Of a stretch of DNA of 64,000 nt, positions 10,687 through 19,734 are shown in pieces; position 1 is the first letter of the stretch; the number at the start of each line of letters is the position of its first letter. Origin of the DNA: Ruegeria lacuscaerulensis (GTDB taxonomy: Bacteria; Pseudomonadota; Alphaproteobacteria; Rhodobacterales; Rhodobacteraceae); assembly GCF_013031245.1 (NCBI RefSeq), contig NZ_WPZL01000008.1, positions 103,066-167,065 on the forward strand. The letters run 5' to 3'. The notes under the pieces were generated by a model. The model was not told where the DNA came from. It was given only the letters and a program-made list of their open reading frames with translations, and made no database searches. Both the position numbers and the translations under genes were made by a program.

Positions 10687-11352
10687 TCAGGCCCTCCCGA
10701 TTTTGCGGGCCATCGAACGCTCGAAAAACCGCATGAACGGGGTGATGAGGAACCGCGCGAAGACGTAGTAGATAATCAGGGCCGTGCCGAAGGTTTGCAC
10801 CGACAGGAAGGTGGAGATGTTGATCTGACGGGCTTCGAACATAAGGTCCGTGACCGAAATCAGCGCCACTAGCGCCGTACCTTTCATGATCTCGATGACC
10901 AGATTTCCCCAGGGCGGTAGCATGATTACAAAGGCCTGAGGCAGAATGATACGTCGCATCCTCTGTGCCGGGGTCATGTTGATGGCCTTGGCGGCTTCCC
11001 ATTGACCTTTGGGAACGGCGAGGATCGCGCCGCGGACCAGTTCTGCCCCATACGCCCCCATGTTCATGCCGACCGCGATGAAGCCCGCAGTGAATTTGTC
11101 CAGCGTGATCCCGAACAGCGGAAGGACGAAGAAAATCCAGAACAGCTGAACCAGCAGCGAAGTTCCCCGGAAAATCTCGATATAGACCGTGGCAAAACTT
11201 TTGACGGCAAGGTTGGAAGACATGCGCATCAGACCGAAGGAGAGAGCCACGACTACCGACACAATGGTCGCCAGGACAAATTGCACGACCGTGATTAGCG
11301 ACCCTTCGAGAAATCGGCCGCCATAGGTTTCCAGGAATTCGAAATAGGGCAA
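10687..11352 (-). CDS. ehuC: ABC transporter permease, EhuC-like
   Basis: Second PAAT-family permease, paralogous to EhuD, with an EAA loop GQWEAAKAINMTPAQRMRRI and about five helices. The likely start is a TTG at 11352, six bases after a strong AAGGGAG ribosome site, giving a protein beginning LPYFEFLETYG. The frame is open further up to a TTG at 11394, but that codon lies in the tail of a hairpin that follows ehuB. The start is therefore uncertain by 14 codons. It overlaps the intercistronic zone that separates the abundant binding protein from the permeases. Confidence 0.83.
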   Translation of the reverse strand: MPYFEFLETYGGRFLEGSLITVVQFVLATIVSVVVALSFGLMRMSSNLAVKSFATVYIEIFRGTSLLVQLFWIFFVLPLFGITLDKFTAGFIAVGMNMGAYGAELVRGAILAVPKGQWEAAKAINMTPAQRMRRIILPQAFVIMLPPWGNLVIEIMKGTALVALISVTDLMFEARQINISTFLSVQTFGTALIIYYVFARFLITPFMRFFERSMARKIGRA

Positions 11353-11397
11353 GCCCTGCTCCCTTCGTGTCTGTTCATAAGATACGCGTTGCAAAGA

Positions 11398-11423
11398 CCA
11401 GCGCCCGCCTAAGAGGGCGCTGG
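11398..11423 (-). terminator. Intercistronic hairpin after the binding-protein gene
   Basis: A perfect 9-base stem (CCAGCGCCC pairing with GGGCGCTGG) with an 8-base loop lies between ehuB and ehuC. On the minus strand it is followed only by TCTTTG, so it is a weak terminator at most. Such hairpins often protect the upstream binding-protein message, giving more binding protein than permease. Confidence 0.6.
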
Positions 11424-11453
11424 ACGATGCTACGTTTGAAGCGCGGTCGCGCG

Positions 11454-12293
11454 TCAGCGATTAGCGCAGGCCCATTCCATCGAGGCGTCATCGCCGGGCA
11501 CATTGTCCGGGAAGTAGTCCCACTGTTCGACTGCCGCCAACATTTCGTCAGACCCAAGGTACCCGGGCATTGCGGCATTGAACTCATCGCGGAATTTATC
11601 GTCTTCGGGGTGGAACCCGACGGCGACCCAGTTGAAGGTCCATTGCGGCAGAGCATTTGTATCCGTTGCCTCAATCCCGTCGGTCTTGTCCGCAAGATCA
11701 TAGGCTTCGACCGCTGTCATCGCCCCGATCGAAGCACGGCCAGCCTTTACCGCCGCCAACACTTCTGTGGTGCCAGGCAGTTGCATGATATTGCTTTCGG
11801 GGATGCCGACCTTCAGCGCCTCTTCAACGTTCACATACCCGGCAACAGCAGCCATCGTCACCCCGGCATTCTTGATGTCTTCATAGGTCTGCAGACCCTC
11901 AGGATTGCCATCAGGCACAATGAAGGCGTTACCGAACTGCCCGATCGGCTCGGAAAAATCGATATTCTCGCACCGCGATCCAAGGATATACATGCCGCCG
12001 GTTATCACATCCACGCGGCCTGCGATCAGGCTTGGGATCAGGCCCGCCCAATCCGTCACCACGGGTTCAATATTTGTGTGACCCATCTTCTCAAGCAGAT
12101 CCAGGGTGATTTGGTTCACAAATCCCAGCGGCTCACCGTTTTCGCCCGGGTGAGCCCAGGGGGCAGCTGCGGCAAATCCCAGACGGATCGGTTCGCCCGC
12201 TGCAATCCGATCTTCAAGCGGCCCGGCCAGCGCGCTGCTGGCCGTCACAGCCAAAGCAGCGGAAATGACGGTACTCAGAATCTTGGTTTTCAT
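11454..12293 (-). CDS. ehuB: ABC transporter substrate-binding protein, EhuB-like
   Basis: Periplasmic binding protein of 279 residues. A signal peptide occupies residues 1-23 with a cleavage site after ALA. The mature protein is the SBP family 3 fold. Features shared with ectoine-type EhuB proteins include PW near the start of the mature domain, a D-W-x-x-LIPSL segment, MYI-x(4)-RC before D-F-S-E-P, and the GNP-x-GL stretch. It has a good ribosome site (AAGGAG) and is the first transporter gene, downstream of the aldehyde dehydrogenase. The neighbourhood (BetB-like dehydrogenase, Rieske oxygenases) suggests a betaine- or ectoine-like zwitterion as ligand. The real substrate is not determined. 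Confidence 0.8.
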   Translation of the reverse strand: MKTKILSTVISAALAVTASSALAGPLEDRIAAGEPIRLGFAAAAPWAHPGENGEPLGFVNQITLDLLEKMGHTNIEPVVTDWAGLIPSLIAGRVDVITGGMYILGSRCENIDFSEPIGQFGNAFIVPDGNPEGLQTYEDIKNAGVTMAAVAGYVNVEEALKVGIPESNIMQLPGTTEVLAAVKAGRASIGAMTAVEAYDLADKTDGIEATDTNALPQWTFNWVAVGFHPEDDKFRDEFNAAMPGYLGSDEMLAAVEQWDYFPDNVPGDDASMEWACANR

Positions 12294-12463
12294 TTTTGGT
12301 TCTCCTTACTGTTGGAAAGACTGGTCTGACAAACGATCCGCTACCGGATACGCCTGCCCGTCCGACGCGCAGTTTTCTGCGTCTTTTTCGGAACAATGCC
12401 AGTGGACGGGAATGCACTGAGGTTTGTTTCCGCACAGCTCTTTTTCCCGGCGGCATCAGGTAT

Positions 12464-14020
12464 TTAGTAGGGTGATTCAACTCCTCCCATTTCCACGTAG
12501 ACGGATTTGATCTGGCTGTAGTGATCCAGCGCGGCTCTGGAGTTTTCCTTGCCGACGCCGGACTGCTTGAAGCCGCCAAACGGCATTTCGACCGGCATCG
12601 CGTTATAAGTATTGATCCAGCACGTTCCTGCCTGAAGCCGGTCGATTACCCGGTGCGCGCGCGTCAGGTCGCGGGTGAATACTCCGGCGGCCAATCCGAA
12701 TTCCGTGTCGTTGGCGCGCCGGATCACCTCTTCTTCATCCGTGAATTCGAGAATCGACAATACCGGTCCGAAAATCTCTTCGCGCGCAATCCGCATATCG
12801 TCGGTAACATCTGAGAAAATCGTCGCTTCCACATAGCAACCGCGTTCGCCCCCGGGCACGGTCGCCTGTTTTCCTCCGCACATAAGCCGGGCGCCATCCG
12901 TGTGTCCGGTTTCAATATGACCCAGCACCTTCTGCATATGATCAGCCGAGATCAGCGACCCCATCTGAGTATCAGGGTCCAACGGATCTCCCATTCGGAT
13001 TTTCCGGGTCCGCTCGAGGAGTTTACGTTCAAAGTCACCCCGGATCGACTGCTGCACAAAGACGCGCGTACCGTTGGAACAAATCTGTCCTGCCGAGTAG
13101 AAGTTTCCGAGGATTGCGCCACTGACCGCGGCGTCCAGATCCGCGTCCTCGAATATGATCAAAGGGGACTTGCCCCCAAGCTCCATGGTCACATGCTTTA
13201 TCCCAGCCCCGGCGGCGGACATGACCTTGGACCCGGTCGCGACCGAACCGGTCAGCGAGACTTTTTCGATTTCCGGGTGCGAAACCAGGGCCGCCCCAAC
13301 GTCGCCATACCCCTGGACTACATTGTAAAGCCCTTTTGGCAGACCTGCCTCGGCCAGAATTTCCGCGATTTTCAACGCGCAGAGCGGCGTGACCTCGGAG
13401 GGTTTGAAGATAACCGAATTACCGCAGGCCAAGGCCGCAGCGCCCTTGTAGCAAGCGATCTGGGTCGGATAATTCCAGGCACCGATGCCAAGGCAAACAC
13501 CCAGCGCGACGCGCTTTGTGTAAATGAACGACTCGCCCTGCGGAATGCACTCTCCCGAGAGGGTGCTGGCCAATCCGCCGTAGAACTCGAACGCTTCGGC
13601 CCCAGACAGGGCGTCCGCAACAATCGTTTCCTGATAGGGTTTGCCGGTATCAAGCGTCTCAAGAACGGACAGGTCATGATTCCGTTCGCGCATGATCTCC
13701 GCGGCCCTTCGAAGGATGCGCCCCCGTTCAGCAGGCAAAGTGCGTTCCCATTCCACCTGCGCCCGCTTCGCGCTTGCCACCGCGCGCGAAATGATGTCCG
13801 GAGTCGCGGAATGCAGCAAAGCGATCCGTTCACCGGTCGCCGGATAGATGCATTCGATTTGTGCTCCTGCCTTATCCTCGACATATGTTCCGTCAACAAA
13901 ATGCGAAGCCTGCGGTTGCGCGCGCAGCTCCGACCCAAGCGGCCGCGGATTCTCAGTTGCCCCGCAATCGGCACATGTACCCAGATCCCCGGATGGTTTC
14001 GACTTGGCTTCTAAGTCCAT
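12464..14020 (-). CDS. betB: Betaine-aldehyde-dehydrogenase-like NAD-dependent aldehyde dehydrogenase
   Basis: Aldehyde dehydrogenase of the BetB type, which oxidises quaternary-ammonium or related aldehydes to acids with NAD. It shows ELGGKSPLI with the general-base Glu and [12 protein letters not shown] with the catalytic Cys, the latter typical of betaine aldehyde dehydrogenases. The N-terminus carries about 40 residues more than a standard BetB, which would begin near [12 protein letters not shown]; the extension holds a CADC pair. I chose the ATG at 14020, six bases after AAGGA; an ATG two codons upstream touches the ribosome site. It is the first gene of the minus-strand ehu unit and faces the Lrp gene's 3' end across about 0.2 kb. 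Its true aldehyde substrate is unknown. Confidence 0.8.
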   Translation of the reverse strand: MDLEAKSKPSGDLGTCADCGATENPRPLGSELRAQPQASHFVDGTYVEDKAGAQIECIYPATGERIALLHSATPDIISRAVASAKRAQVEWERTLPAERGRILRRAAEIMRERNHDLSVLETLDTGKPYQETIVADALSGAEAFEFYGGLASTLSGECIPQGESFIYTKRVALGVCLGIGAWNYPTQIACYKGAAALACGNSVIFKPSEVTPLCALKIAEILAEAGLPKGLYNVVQGYGDVGAALVSHPEIEKVSLTGSVATGSKVMSAAGAGIKHVTMELGGKSPLIIFEDADLDAAVSGAILGNFYSAGQICSNGTRVFVQQSIRGDFERKLLERTRKIRMGDPLDPDTQMGSLISADHMQKVLGHIETGHTDGARLMCGGKQATVPGGERGCYVEATIFSDVTDDMRIAREEIFGPVLSILEFTDEEEVIRRANDTEFGLAAGVFTRDLTRAHRVIDRLQAGTCWINTYNAMPVEMPFGGFKQSGVGKENSRAALDHYSQIKSVYVEMGGVESPY

Positions 14021-14165
14021 GTCCATTCCTTTCGGCGTGAGGACATTCGACAGCGTGGCGCGTCCGATTCGAGTGGTCTATCTGAGCATGATAAGATCGT
14101 AATTCTGTTTTACGCAACTGTTTTGCCATTGCAGTAAATTTTCTGAGATTTTTTTGCGACCGTTT

Positions 14166-14178
14166 TACGAATTTCGCA
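14166..14178. promoter_or_regulatory. Repeated 13-base motif upstream of betB (candidate Lrp site, copy 1)
   Basis: TACGAATTTCGCA occurs here in the AT-rich leader of the betB-ehu unit and again, identically, at 14799-14811 upstream of the Lrp gene and the Rieske oxygenase gene. A related TTTTACGCAAC lies at 14109-14119. Placement on both sides of a local Lrp/AsnC gene suggests the regulator's binding sites. Confidence 0.5.
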
Positions 14179-14227
14179 TCTTAATGCTCAATCAGCCAAC
14201 GTCCTTCGCATTTCCCTTGGCTGCCCG

Positions 14228-14761
14228 TTACCCCCAGTTGCTTTTCAGCAGGAACTGATTTTTGAAATTCATCAGGCCGGTCATGACCTCGGCCGCGCCA
14301 ATATCTTCCCTTCCATAAACATGCTCGGACAACATGCTGAGAAAGGTCGGGCGGTCATCCGTAACTATTTCGATAAGCAGGTCGTAATTGCCGCTGACCC
14401 ACACAACGTAAACAATTTCCTCAATCGCAGAGAGGCGCGCGGCCACGTCCTCCGGCCGGTGCCCCGCCGCGATGCGGATGCCGACCATCGCCTCGGTCCG
14501 GTATTCGGAGACCCCGGAATCTGTCACAGCGATGATCCGAAGACTTCCGCTGGATTTCATGGCGTTCACACGATTTCGGATCGTCCCTTCTGAAACGTTA
14601 AGTTGCTGGGCGATTTCAGCGAACGGCGTTCGGCCATCCTTTTGAAGACTCCGAACAATTTCCTGATTAAGTCTGTCGTTCAGTGATGCCGCGTCCCTTT
14701 GGCGGGCACCCGCACCGGTGGCCTGGTCCGAGGATGTTTTTTTGCGAATTTCGTCTGTCAT
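14228..14761 (-). CDS. Lrp/AsnC family transcriptional regulator
   Basis: Feast/famine regulator of 177 residues. A hydrophilic N-terminal tail of about 28 residues precedes the helix-turn-helix (LNDRLNQEIVRSLQ onward, about 27-80, with VSEGTIRNRV as recognition helix). The RAM ligand-binding domain fills about 88-170. AGGAAG lies five bases before the ATG. It lies between the betB-ehu unit and the divergent Rieske oxygenase gene. AsnC-type regulators commonly control adjacent amino-acid or ectoine catabolic genes and respond to a pathway intermediate. The repeated motif on both sides of this gene supports local control, including autoregulation. Confidence 0.9.
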   Translation of the reverse strand: MTDEIRKKTSSDQATGAGARQRDAASLNDRLNQEIVRSLQKDGRTPFAEIAQQLNVSEGTIRNRVNAMKSSGSLRIIAVTDSGVSEYRTEAMVGIRIAAGHRPEDVAARLSAIEEIVYVVWVSGNYDLLIEIVTDDRPTFLSMLSEHVYGREDIGAAEVMTGLMNFKNQFLLKSNWG

Positions 14762-14786
14762 GAGATCTTCCTGATTGAGTGCGCAT

Positions 14787-14811
14787 TTCGTATTTTACTA
14801 CGAATTTCGCA
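14787..14811. promoter_or_regulatory. Inverted repeat plus second copy of the 13-base motif
   Basis: TTCGTA at 14787-14792 and TACGAA at 14799-14804 form a perfect 6-base inverted repeat around TTTTAC, and the right arm begins the 13-mer shared with 14166-14178. It sits between the divergent Lrp and Rieske genes. A weaker palindrome, around TTGACGCAAAGCTTTTCGCAA, follows at 14834-14854. Confidence 0.5.
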
Positions 14812-14933
14812 ACTATGGCAGAAAAAATTATCATTGACGCAAAGCTTTTCGCAATCAAAGCTCGGAAATAATCAACTCGCAGAACTGCAGTTCGATGAAA
14901 TCAAGCGCCCGACTTACCAGAAGGAAGCCAATC

Positions 14934-16316
14934 ATGTCATCCGCAGCAGAAAAACCGCAAATCAAGGTATTTGCCGGAAATTTCCAGGGCTATAACCAAT
15001 CGCAACCAGCAGAGATCGACGAAGAGATAGCGCGCGTCGGCGCCGGTACGCCCGCCGGAGAATATTTGCGCCGGTTCTGGCACCCGGTTCATATCACCGA
15101 AGACCTTGGCGATCTGCCCAAGGCCATCACCATCCTTGGTGAAGAACTGGTTCTGTTCCGCTATGGCGAAGACAAGCAACAGATTGGACTGGTTCACAAA
15201 TACTGCCCGCACCGGCGCGCCTCGCTTGAATATGGCAAATGTGAAGACCGGGGCATCCGCTGCTGTTACCACGGCTGGTTGTTCGCGCCGGACGGCGAAA
15301 TTCTGGAGGCCCCGGCCGAAGACCAGACCGCCCGCGCCGTCGAGATGGTCAAAGAACGCACCCGCCTGGGCGCTTATCCTGTGATCGAATATCGCGGCCT
15401 TATCTTCGCCTATATGGGTCCACCCGAAAAACAGCCGGACTTTCCGATCTATGACGCGTTCGAGCATGAGGGAATGACCAGCGCACCGTACAAGGCGCCA
15501 TACACCTGCAACTGGATTCAGGTGCAGGACGCGATCATGGATCCGACCCATACGACGTTCCTGCATAGCCAGAACAGTCACCCGCAGTTTTCAGAAGGCA
15601 TGATGGCGTCGGGTGAGTTGAAATTCTACGAGCGGAACGAAAACCATTTCCTCGGCACCTCGACCCGGCGCATCGGAGAGAATGCCTGGGTCCGGCTGAA
15701 TGAGCTGATCCTGCCGAACTTCACGCAGGCCGGGTCGGCCTATGCCGCCGACGGAACCGAACCGCGCTATTTCGGGCGTTCGTGCTTTACCCGCTGGGTG
15801 GTGCCCGTCGATGACGAGAACACAATTGTCTACGCCTGGGCCAACTTTGGCGACCGCTGGGACCCGCATGAGTACAACACCAAGGAAGGTCATGAGATGA
15901 TCGAACAGGGCGAGGTGCTTGATCGGACGCCGGAAGAAAAACAGCGCTACCCTGCCGACTCGGAGGCGGTAGAAGGGATGGGGCCGATCTCGACCCATAA
16001 AGGTGAAAACCTGATGCCGACGGACCGGGGTATTTCGCTCTATCGTCGTCGCGTTCGCAAGGCGATCCGGGATCTGGAAAACGATGGTATCGAGCCGCCC
16101 CAACCGCTGCGGCACGGCGCGCAATCCGTGCGCACCTATGGTCAGGATACCGTACTGCATCTGCCGCCAATCGATGGTCAGGACGACAGCGCATACCTGC
16201 TGAAAATCGGTGAAACGGTGATGGAAATGCAGTTCGAGCATGAGGATTGGTGCGACGAGGACCGCGACCCGGAAATCATCAAACGCCTCAAGGAAATGGA
16301 AACCAACGGAATCTGA
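14934..16316 (+). CDS. Rieske non-heme iron oxygenase, alpha subunit (phthalate-oxygenase-like)
   Basis: Terminal oxygenase of the phthalate-dioxygenase/O- or N-demethylase branch, 460 residues from the ATG at 14934 (AAGGA nine bases upstream). The Rieske cluster ligands are C91, H93, C110 and H113. The catalytic iron site is D203-x2-H206-x4-H211 in MDPTHTTFLH, with a large C-terminal catalytic domain. These enzymes hydroxylate or demethylate a substrate using electrons from a separate ferredoxin or reductase. A 2Fe-2S ferredoxin is encoded at 24168-24491 within the same putative regulon. A strong terminator follows at once, so it may be transcribed alone in part. The substrate cannot be deduced. 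Confidence 0.88.
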   Translation: MSSAAEKPQIKVFAGNFQGYNQSQPAEIDEEIARVGAGTPAGEYLRRFWHPVHITEDLGDLPKAITILGEELVLFRYGEDKQQIGLVHKYCPHRRASLEYGKCEDRGIRCCYHGWLFAPDGEILEAPAEDQTARAVEMVKERTRLGAYPVIEYRGLIFAYMGPPEKQPDFPIYDAFEHEGMTSAPYKAPYTCNWIQVQDAIMDPTHTTFLHSQNSHPQFSEGMMASGELKFYERNENHFLGTSTRRIGENAWVRLNELILPNFTQAGSAYAADGTEPRYFGRSCFTRWVVPVDDENTIVYAWANFGDRWDPHEYNTKEGHEMIEQGEVLDRTPEEKQRYPADSEAVEGMGPISTHKGENLMPTDRGISLYRRRVRKAIRDLENDGIEPPQPLRHGAQSVRTYGQDTVLHLPPIDGQDDSAYLLKIGETVMEMQFEHEDWCDEDRDPEIIKRLKEMETNGI

Positions 16317-16331
16317 TGAATTCCCCGACTT

Positions 16332-16374
16332 CCTCCGCGCCGGTTTCTCAAACCGGATCGCGGAGGGTTTTTTT
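16332..16374 (+). terminator. Rho-independent terminator after the Rieske oxygenase gene
   Basis: An 8-base outer stem CCTCCGCG/CGCGGAGG encloses a 7-base inner stem CCGGTTT/AAACCGG and is followed by seven Ts. It ends the oxygenase transcript and would limit read-through into the dehydrogenase gene that starts at 16401. Confidence 0.9.
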
Positions 16375-16400
16375 GGTCAACTCTACGCAAGGAACCCACC

Positions 16401-17417
16401 ATGGCTGTGAAAGTTCACGTCAAAAACAACCGTTGGGCCGAAGGATCGTTTCCAAACACGCCGGAGGGCGAAGAGGTGTTCACCATCACCGGCGAACGAT
16501 TTGCCACCGCACAGGCGCGGCATCCTGATGTAGTCGGCAAGTTAAACCCGTTCATCGACTGGGATACGGATAACTGGCAAAGCTCGATGGCAGAGGCCGA
16601 GGTCCTGCTGACCTGGAACCTGCCAACCGAGGATTTGGCGAAAGTTGCGCCCAATCTGAAATGGATTCACTGCATCGGTGCCGGCGTCGAACACATGCTG
16701 CCGATGGATTGGCTGCCTGATAGTGTCACCCTAACTAATAACAAAGGTGTGCATGCCGCCAAAGCCGGAGAATTCGGGCTGATGGCAATCCTGATGTTGC
16801 ATTCGCATATGCCCGCCATCGTCACCAACCAGCGCAATGCGCACTATGAATCGCTCTATTGCTCGCCCATCGCGGGCAAAACCGTCGTTGTGCTGGGCAC
16901 CGGGTCACTGGGTGGTTCGGGCGCGAAAATGATCAAGCCTCTGGGCGTCAATGTCATCGGCGTCAACCGGTCAGGGCGGGATGTCGAAGGCTGCGATCGT
17001 TGTGTGCCGACCGCGCAGCTGGACGAGGTTCTGCCGCTGGCGGATTATCTGCTGATCGCCACCCCTGACACGCCGGAAACGCGCGGATTGCTGGATCGGC
17101 GACGGCTGGACCTGATGAAACCCTCGGCAGGCATCATCAATATCGGGCGCGAAGCGGTCATGGATTACGATGCCCTGTGCGACAAGCTGGACGAAGGCAG
17201 CCTGGGCGGAGCCATTCTGGATGTATTCGAACCCGAACCCATCGCTGCGGACTCGCGACTCTGGAACACGAAGAACCTTATTATCACGCCTCACGTCTCG
17301 GCCGACGACGGCGACGCTTATATCCCGTTGACGCTGGGGTTGTTCTTTCAGAACATGGAACTGTTCCTTGCCGGCAAACCCTTGCTGAACCCCATCGATC
17401 CCAAACTGGGCTATTGA
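16401..17417 (+). CDS. D-2-hydroxyacid dehydrogenase (NAD-binding)
   Basis: D-isomer-specific 2-hydroxyacid dehydrogenase, 338 residues. The NAD Rossmann motif GTGSLGGSG is at about 166-174. The catalytic triad can be placed at R250 (INIGREAV), E279 (DVFEPEP) and H298 (ITPHVSA). The family interconverts D-2-hydroxy acids and 2-oxo acids. The ATG has AAGGA seven bases upstream. It is followed ten bases later by a GlxR-type reductase. A second, not closely similar, D-2-hydroxyacid dehydrogenase lies at 18757, so the cluster handles more than one hydroxy/oxo acid step. Confidence 0.88.
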   Translation: MAVKVHVKNNRWAEGSFPNTPEGEEVFTITGERFATAQARHPDVVGKLNPFIDWDTDNWQSSMAEAEVLLTWNLPTEDLAKVAPNLKWIHCIGAGVEHMLPMDWLPDSVTLTNNKGVHAAKAGEFGLMAILMLHSHMPAIVTNQRNAHYESLYCSPIAGKTVVVLGTGSLGGSGAKMIKPLGVNVIGVNRSGRDVEGCDRCVPTAQLDEVLPLADYLLIATPDTPETRGLLDRRRLDLMKPSAGIINIGREAVMDYDALCDKLDEGSLGGAILDVFEPEPIAADSRLWNTKNLIITPHVSADDGDAYIPLTLGLFFQNMELFLAGKPLLNPIDPKLGY

Positions 17418-17427
17418 GGAGAGTGCC

Positions 17428-18315
17428 ATGAACATAGGCTTTATCGGACTGGGCGTTATGGGAGCCCCGATGGCCGGGCATCTGGCAGATGCAGGCCACG
17501 CCATTTTCACCTGCCTCAACCGCTCGGCCTTGCCCGACGCGCTGGACGGCAAACCCGTACAGGTGGTTGGCAGCCCTGCCGAGGTTGCTGCTCATTGTGA
17601 CACCGTGATAATCATGGTCCCCGATACACCGGATGTGGAACGGGTAATAACAGGTGAATCCGGCGTTCTTGTGAATGTGCATGAGGGTTCGCTGGTCATC
17701 GACATGTCGTCGATCAGCCCGATTGCGACCGAAGCGCTGGCGCGGTCTGTCAATGAAAAAGGCGGTCTGTATGTGGATGCTCCGGTATCCGGCGGAGAGG
17801 TCGGGGCCAAGGCAGCCAGCCTGACCATCATGTGCGGCGGGCCGCAGGCAGCATTCGACCGCGCCAGGCCACTGTTCGACCTGATGGGCAAGAACATCAC
17901 TTTGATCGGAGAACACAACGGCGCGGGCCAAACCTGCAAGATCGCCAATCAGATCATCGTTGCCCTAAACATCGAAGCTGTGGCCGAAGCGTTGGTCTTT
18001 GCATCCAAAGCCGGCTGCGATCCGGCGACCGTGCGTGAGGCGCTGATGGGCGGCTTTGCGTCTTCGAAAATTCTCGAAGTGCATGGGGAGCGGATGATCA
18101 AACGCACGATGGACCCGGGCTTCCGCATCGAACTGCATCAGAAGGACCTCAATCTGGCGTTGTCCTCGGCGCGGGCTATTGGTGTATCTCTTCCCAATAC
18201 AGCAACCGCGCAGGAATTGTTTAACTCCTGTTCCGCCAACGGCGGGGCACAGGACGATCATTCCGGTATGGTCAAAGCGTTGGAGCGGCTGGCCAATCAT
18301 GAGGTCGGGAGCTGA
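17428..18315 (+). CDS. glxR: 2-hydroxy-3-oxopropionate (tartronate semialdehyde) reductase-like
   Basis: Beta-hydroxyacid dehydrogenase family, 295 residues, closest in pattern to GlxR/GarR tartronate semialdehyde reductases. It has the N-terminal NAD(P) motif GLGVMG at 7-12, the substrate loop DAPVSGGEVGA (S121), catalytic K171 with N175 in KIANQIIVALNIEAVAEAL, and the family-typical C-terminal HQKDLNLAL. GlxR reduces tartronate semialdehyde to D-glycerate after glyoxylate carboligation. No glyoxylate carboligase is present: the thiamine-diphosphate enzyme at 19731 keeps the catalytic Glu that carboligase lacks. The true substrate may therefore be another small semialdehyde. It has a GAGGAGAG ribosome site and forms an operon with the dehydrogenase upstream. 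Confidence 0.83.
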   Translation: MNIGFIGLGVMGAPMAGHLADAGHAIFTCLNRSALPDALDGKPVQVVGSPAEVAAHCDTVIIMVPDTPDVERVITGESGVLVNVHEGSLVIDMSSISPIATEALARSVNEKGGLYVDAPVSGGEVGAKAASLTIMCGGPQAAFDRARPLFDLMGKNITLIGEHNGAGQTCKIANQIIVALNIEAVAEALVFASKAGCDPATVREALMGGFASSKILEVHGERMIKRTMDPGFRIELHQKDLNLALSSARAIGVSLPNTATAQELFNSCSANGGAQDDHSGMVKALERLANHEVGS

Positions 18316-18756
18316 TCAGTTACTTGCCAGATGGCGTTCCCCGACCAGCAAACCGGCTCTTAATCCAATCGACCGGGAGCACCTAACAGGGCGCGGCTGT
18401 CGCTCGGCCATTGTGGATCAATGAAGATCCGTCGCACCTGCGAACCTTCATAACAAAGGGCGCAATCAATGCGCCCTTTCTGCTGGTCTGTTCGACCAGA
18501 CCAGCAATCTAACACCTCGGTTACTCCAGTCAGATCGAATTACACACACTCGCCATGTCTCCGGCAATACTGGGCGTGCAGCATTCTGAGACAGGCGCGC
18601 AGTGTCATTTCCCTGCCTCAACATTGCCATTCCAATTCGTCGTACCTTGGCCCTGAATAAGTCGTTTGAAAAGATGCATCCCAAGCACCTTTAATATCAA
18701 AACGAGCAGCCCAGTCTGCCTCGACACGTCCCAAGGCTCAGCAAGGAGACCCAGGT
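18316..18756. other. Intergenic stretch with tandem hairpins
   Basis: This 441-base gap holds no credible gene. It contains two adjacent hairpins at 18455-18506 that probably end the glxR transcript. The promoter of the next operon presumably lies between 18510 and 18740. No further motif stands out. Confidence 0.55.
18455..18506 (+). terminator. Tandem perfect hairpins (terminator and possible operator)
   Basis: The first hairpin has a perfect 10-base stem (AAAGGGCGCA/TGCGCCCTTT, 18455-18479, 5-base loop). It is immediately followed by a second perfect 10-base inverted repeat (TGCTGGTCTG/CAGACCAGCA, 18481-18506, 6-base loop). The first is a likely terminator although its T tract is short. 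The second, with TGGTC and GACCA arms, also resembles a dimeric repressor site. Confidence 0.6.
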
Positions 18757-19734
18757 TTGAAAGTCGCATTCACCGATTTTGTTCAGCCCGATCTTGATCT
18801 GGAAACTTTGCTTCTGAACGAAGCCGGGTTCGACATGGCCGTCGCCGATCCGCATTGCACGACCGAGCAAGAAGTCATCGACTTCGTCAAGTCGACAGGT
18901 GCAGATGCCATCGTGTCGCTTTACGCTCCGATGGGCGAGGCCGTGTTCTCTGCCCTGCCCGACCTGAAAATCGTCAGCGTGCCGCTGGTGGGGGTCGACG
19001 CCATCGACACCGAGGCCGCCAAACGCCACGGCATCTGGATAGCCCACATCCCCGACGCCTGGGTGTCTGAGGTCGGTGTGCATGCTGCCGCTATGGCGCT
19101 GTCGCTGGTCCGGCACTTGCCGTTTTACGACAGGTCGGTACGTGAAAAGCGCTGGGACTACGAAGAACCCGGCGTATTGCACCGCACCCACGACATGACC
19201 TTTGGCCTGCTGGGCTGTGGTCGCATCGGTCAACAGGCCGCGCGCAGCGCGGCGCCCAGTTTCGGCAAGGTGATCGCCTATGACCCCTATATGCCCGCCG
19301 AGGCCTTCCCGGACTGGATCGAACGGGTCGAGACCAAAGAGGCGCTGTTTGAACAGGCCAATATTGTGTCGCTGCATTCGCCGCTGACCGCGGAAACCAG
19401 ACATATCGTGAATGCAGATCTTCTGGGCCGAATGCCGCGCGGCAGCTTTATCGTCAACGCCTCGCGCGGGGCGCTGATCGACCCGGACGCCCTGTTGGCC
19501 GCGCTGGACAGCGGCCAGATCGGCGGGGCTGGTCTGGATGTGTTCGAGGTCGAACCCCCCGACCCGAATGACCCCCTGCTGCATCATCCGCGCACCGTCG
19601 TGTCGCCGCATGCCGCCTACTATTCTGTCGAGGCCGATGAAGAGGGCCGCTCGCGCGCGATCAGGAACGTGATCACTTATGCCAATTCCGGGCGCCCGGA
19701 CCATTTTGTCGTCGAAGGGATGAAACAGCCATGA
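18757..19734 (+). CDS. D-2-hydroxyacid dehydrogenase (CtBP/phosphoglycerate-dehydrogenase-like)
   Basis: Second D-2-hydroxyacid dehydrogenase, 325 residues, starting at a TTG (MKVAFTDF) preceded by AAGGAG. The NAD motif GCGRIG is at 153-158 and the catalytic triad is R237 (NASRGALID), E266 (DVFEVEP) and H285 (VSPHAAYY). It differs from the enzyme at 16401 in both domains. Its stop codon overlaps the ATG of the thiamine-diphosphate enzyme by four bases (ATGA), so the two are translationally coupled. Together they suggest oxidation of a D-2-hydroxy acid to a 2-oxo acid followed by decarboxylation. Confidence 0.88.
   Translation: MKVAFTDFVQPDLDLETLLLNEAGFDMAVADPHCTTEQEVIDFVKSTGADAIVSLYAPMGEAVFSALPDLKIVSVPLVGVDAIDTEAAKRHGIWIAHIPDAWVSEVGVHAAAMALSLVRHLPFYDRSVREKRWDYEEPGVLHRTHDMTFGLLGCGRIGQQAARSAAPSFGKVIAYDPYMPAEAFPDWIERVETKEALFEQANIVSLHSPLTAETRHIVNADLLGRMPRGSFIVNASRGALIDPDALLAALDSGQIGGAGLDVFEVEPPDPNDPLLHHPRTVVSPHAAYYSVEADEEGRSRAIRNVITYANSGRPDHFVVEGMKQP

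Noticed and set aside
12301..12410. Hairpin GACGCGCAG/CTGCGTC followed by Ts between ehuB and betB.
   Set aside because: The T run is on the plus strand, while both genes are read from the minus strand. It cannot terminate their transcript.
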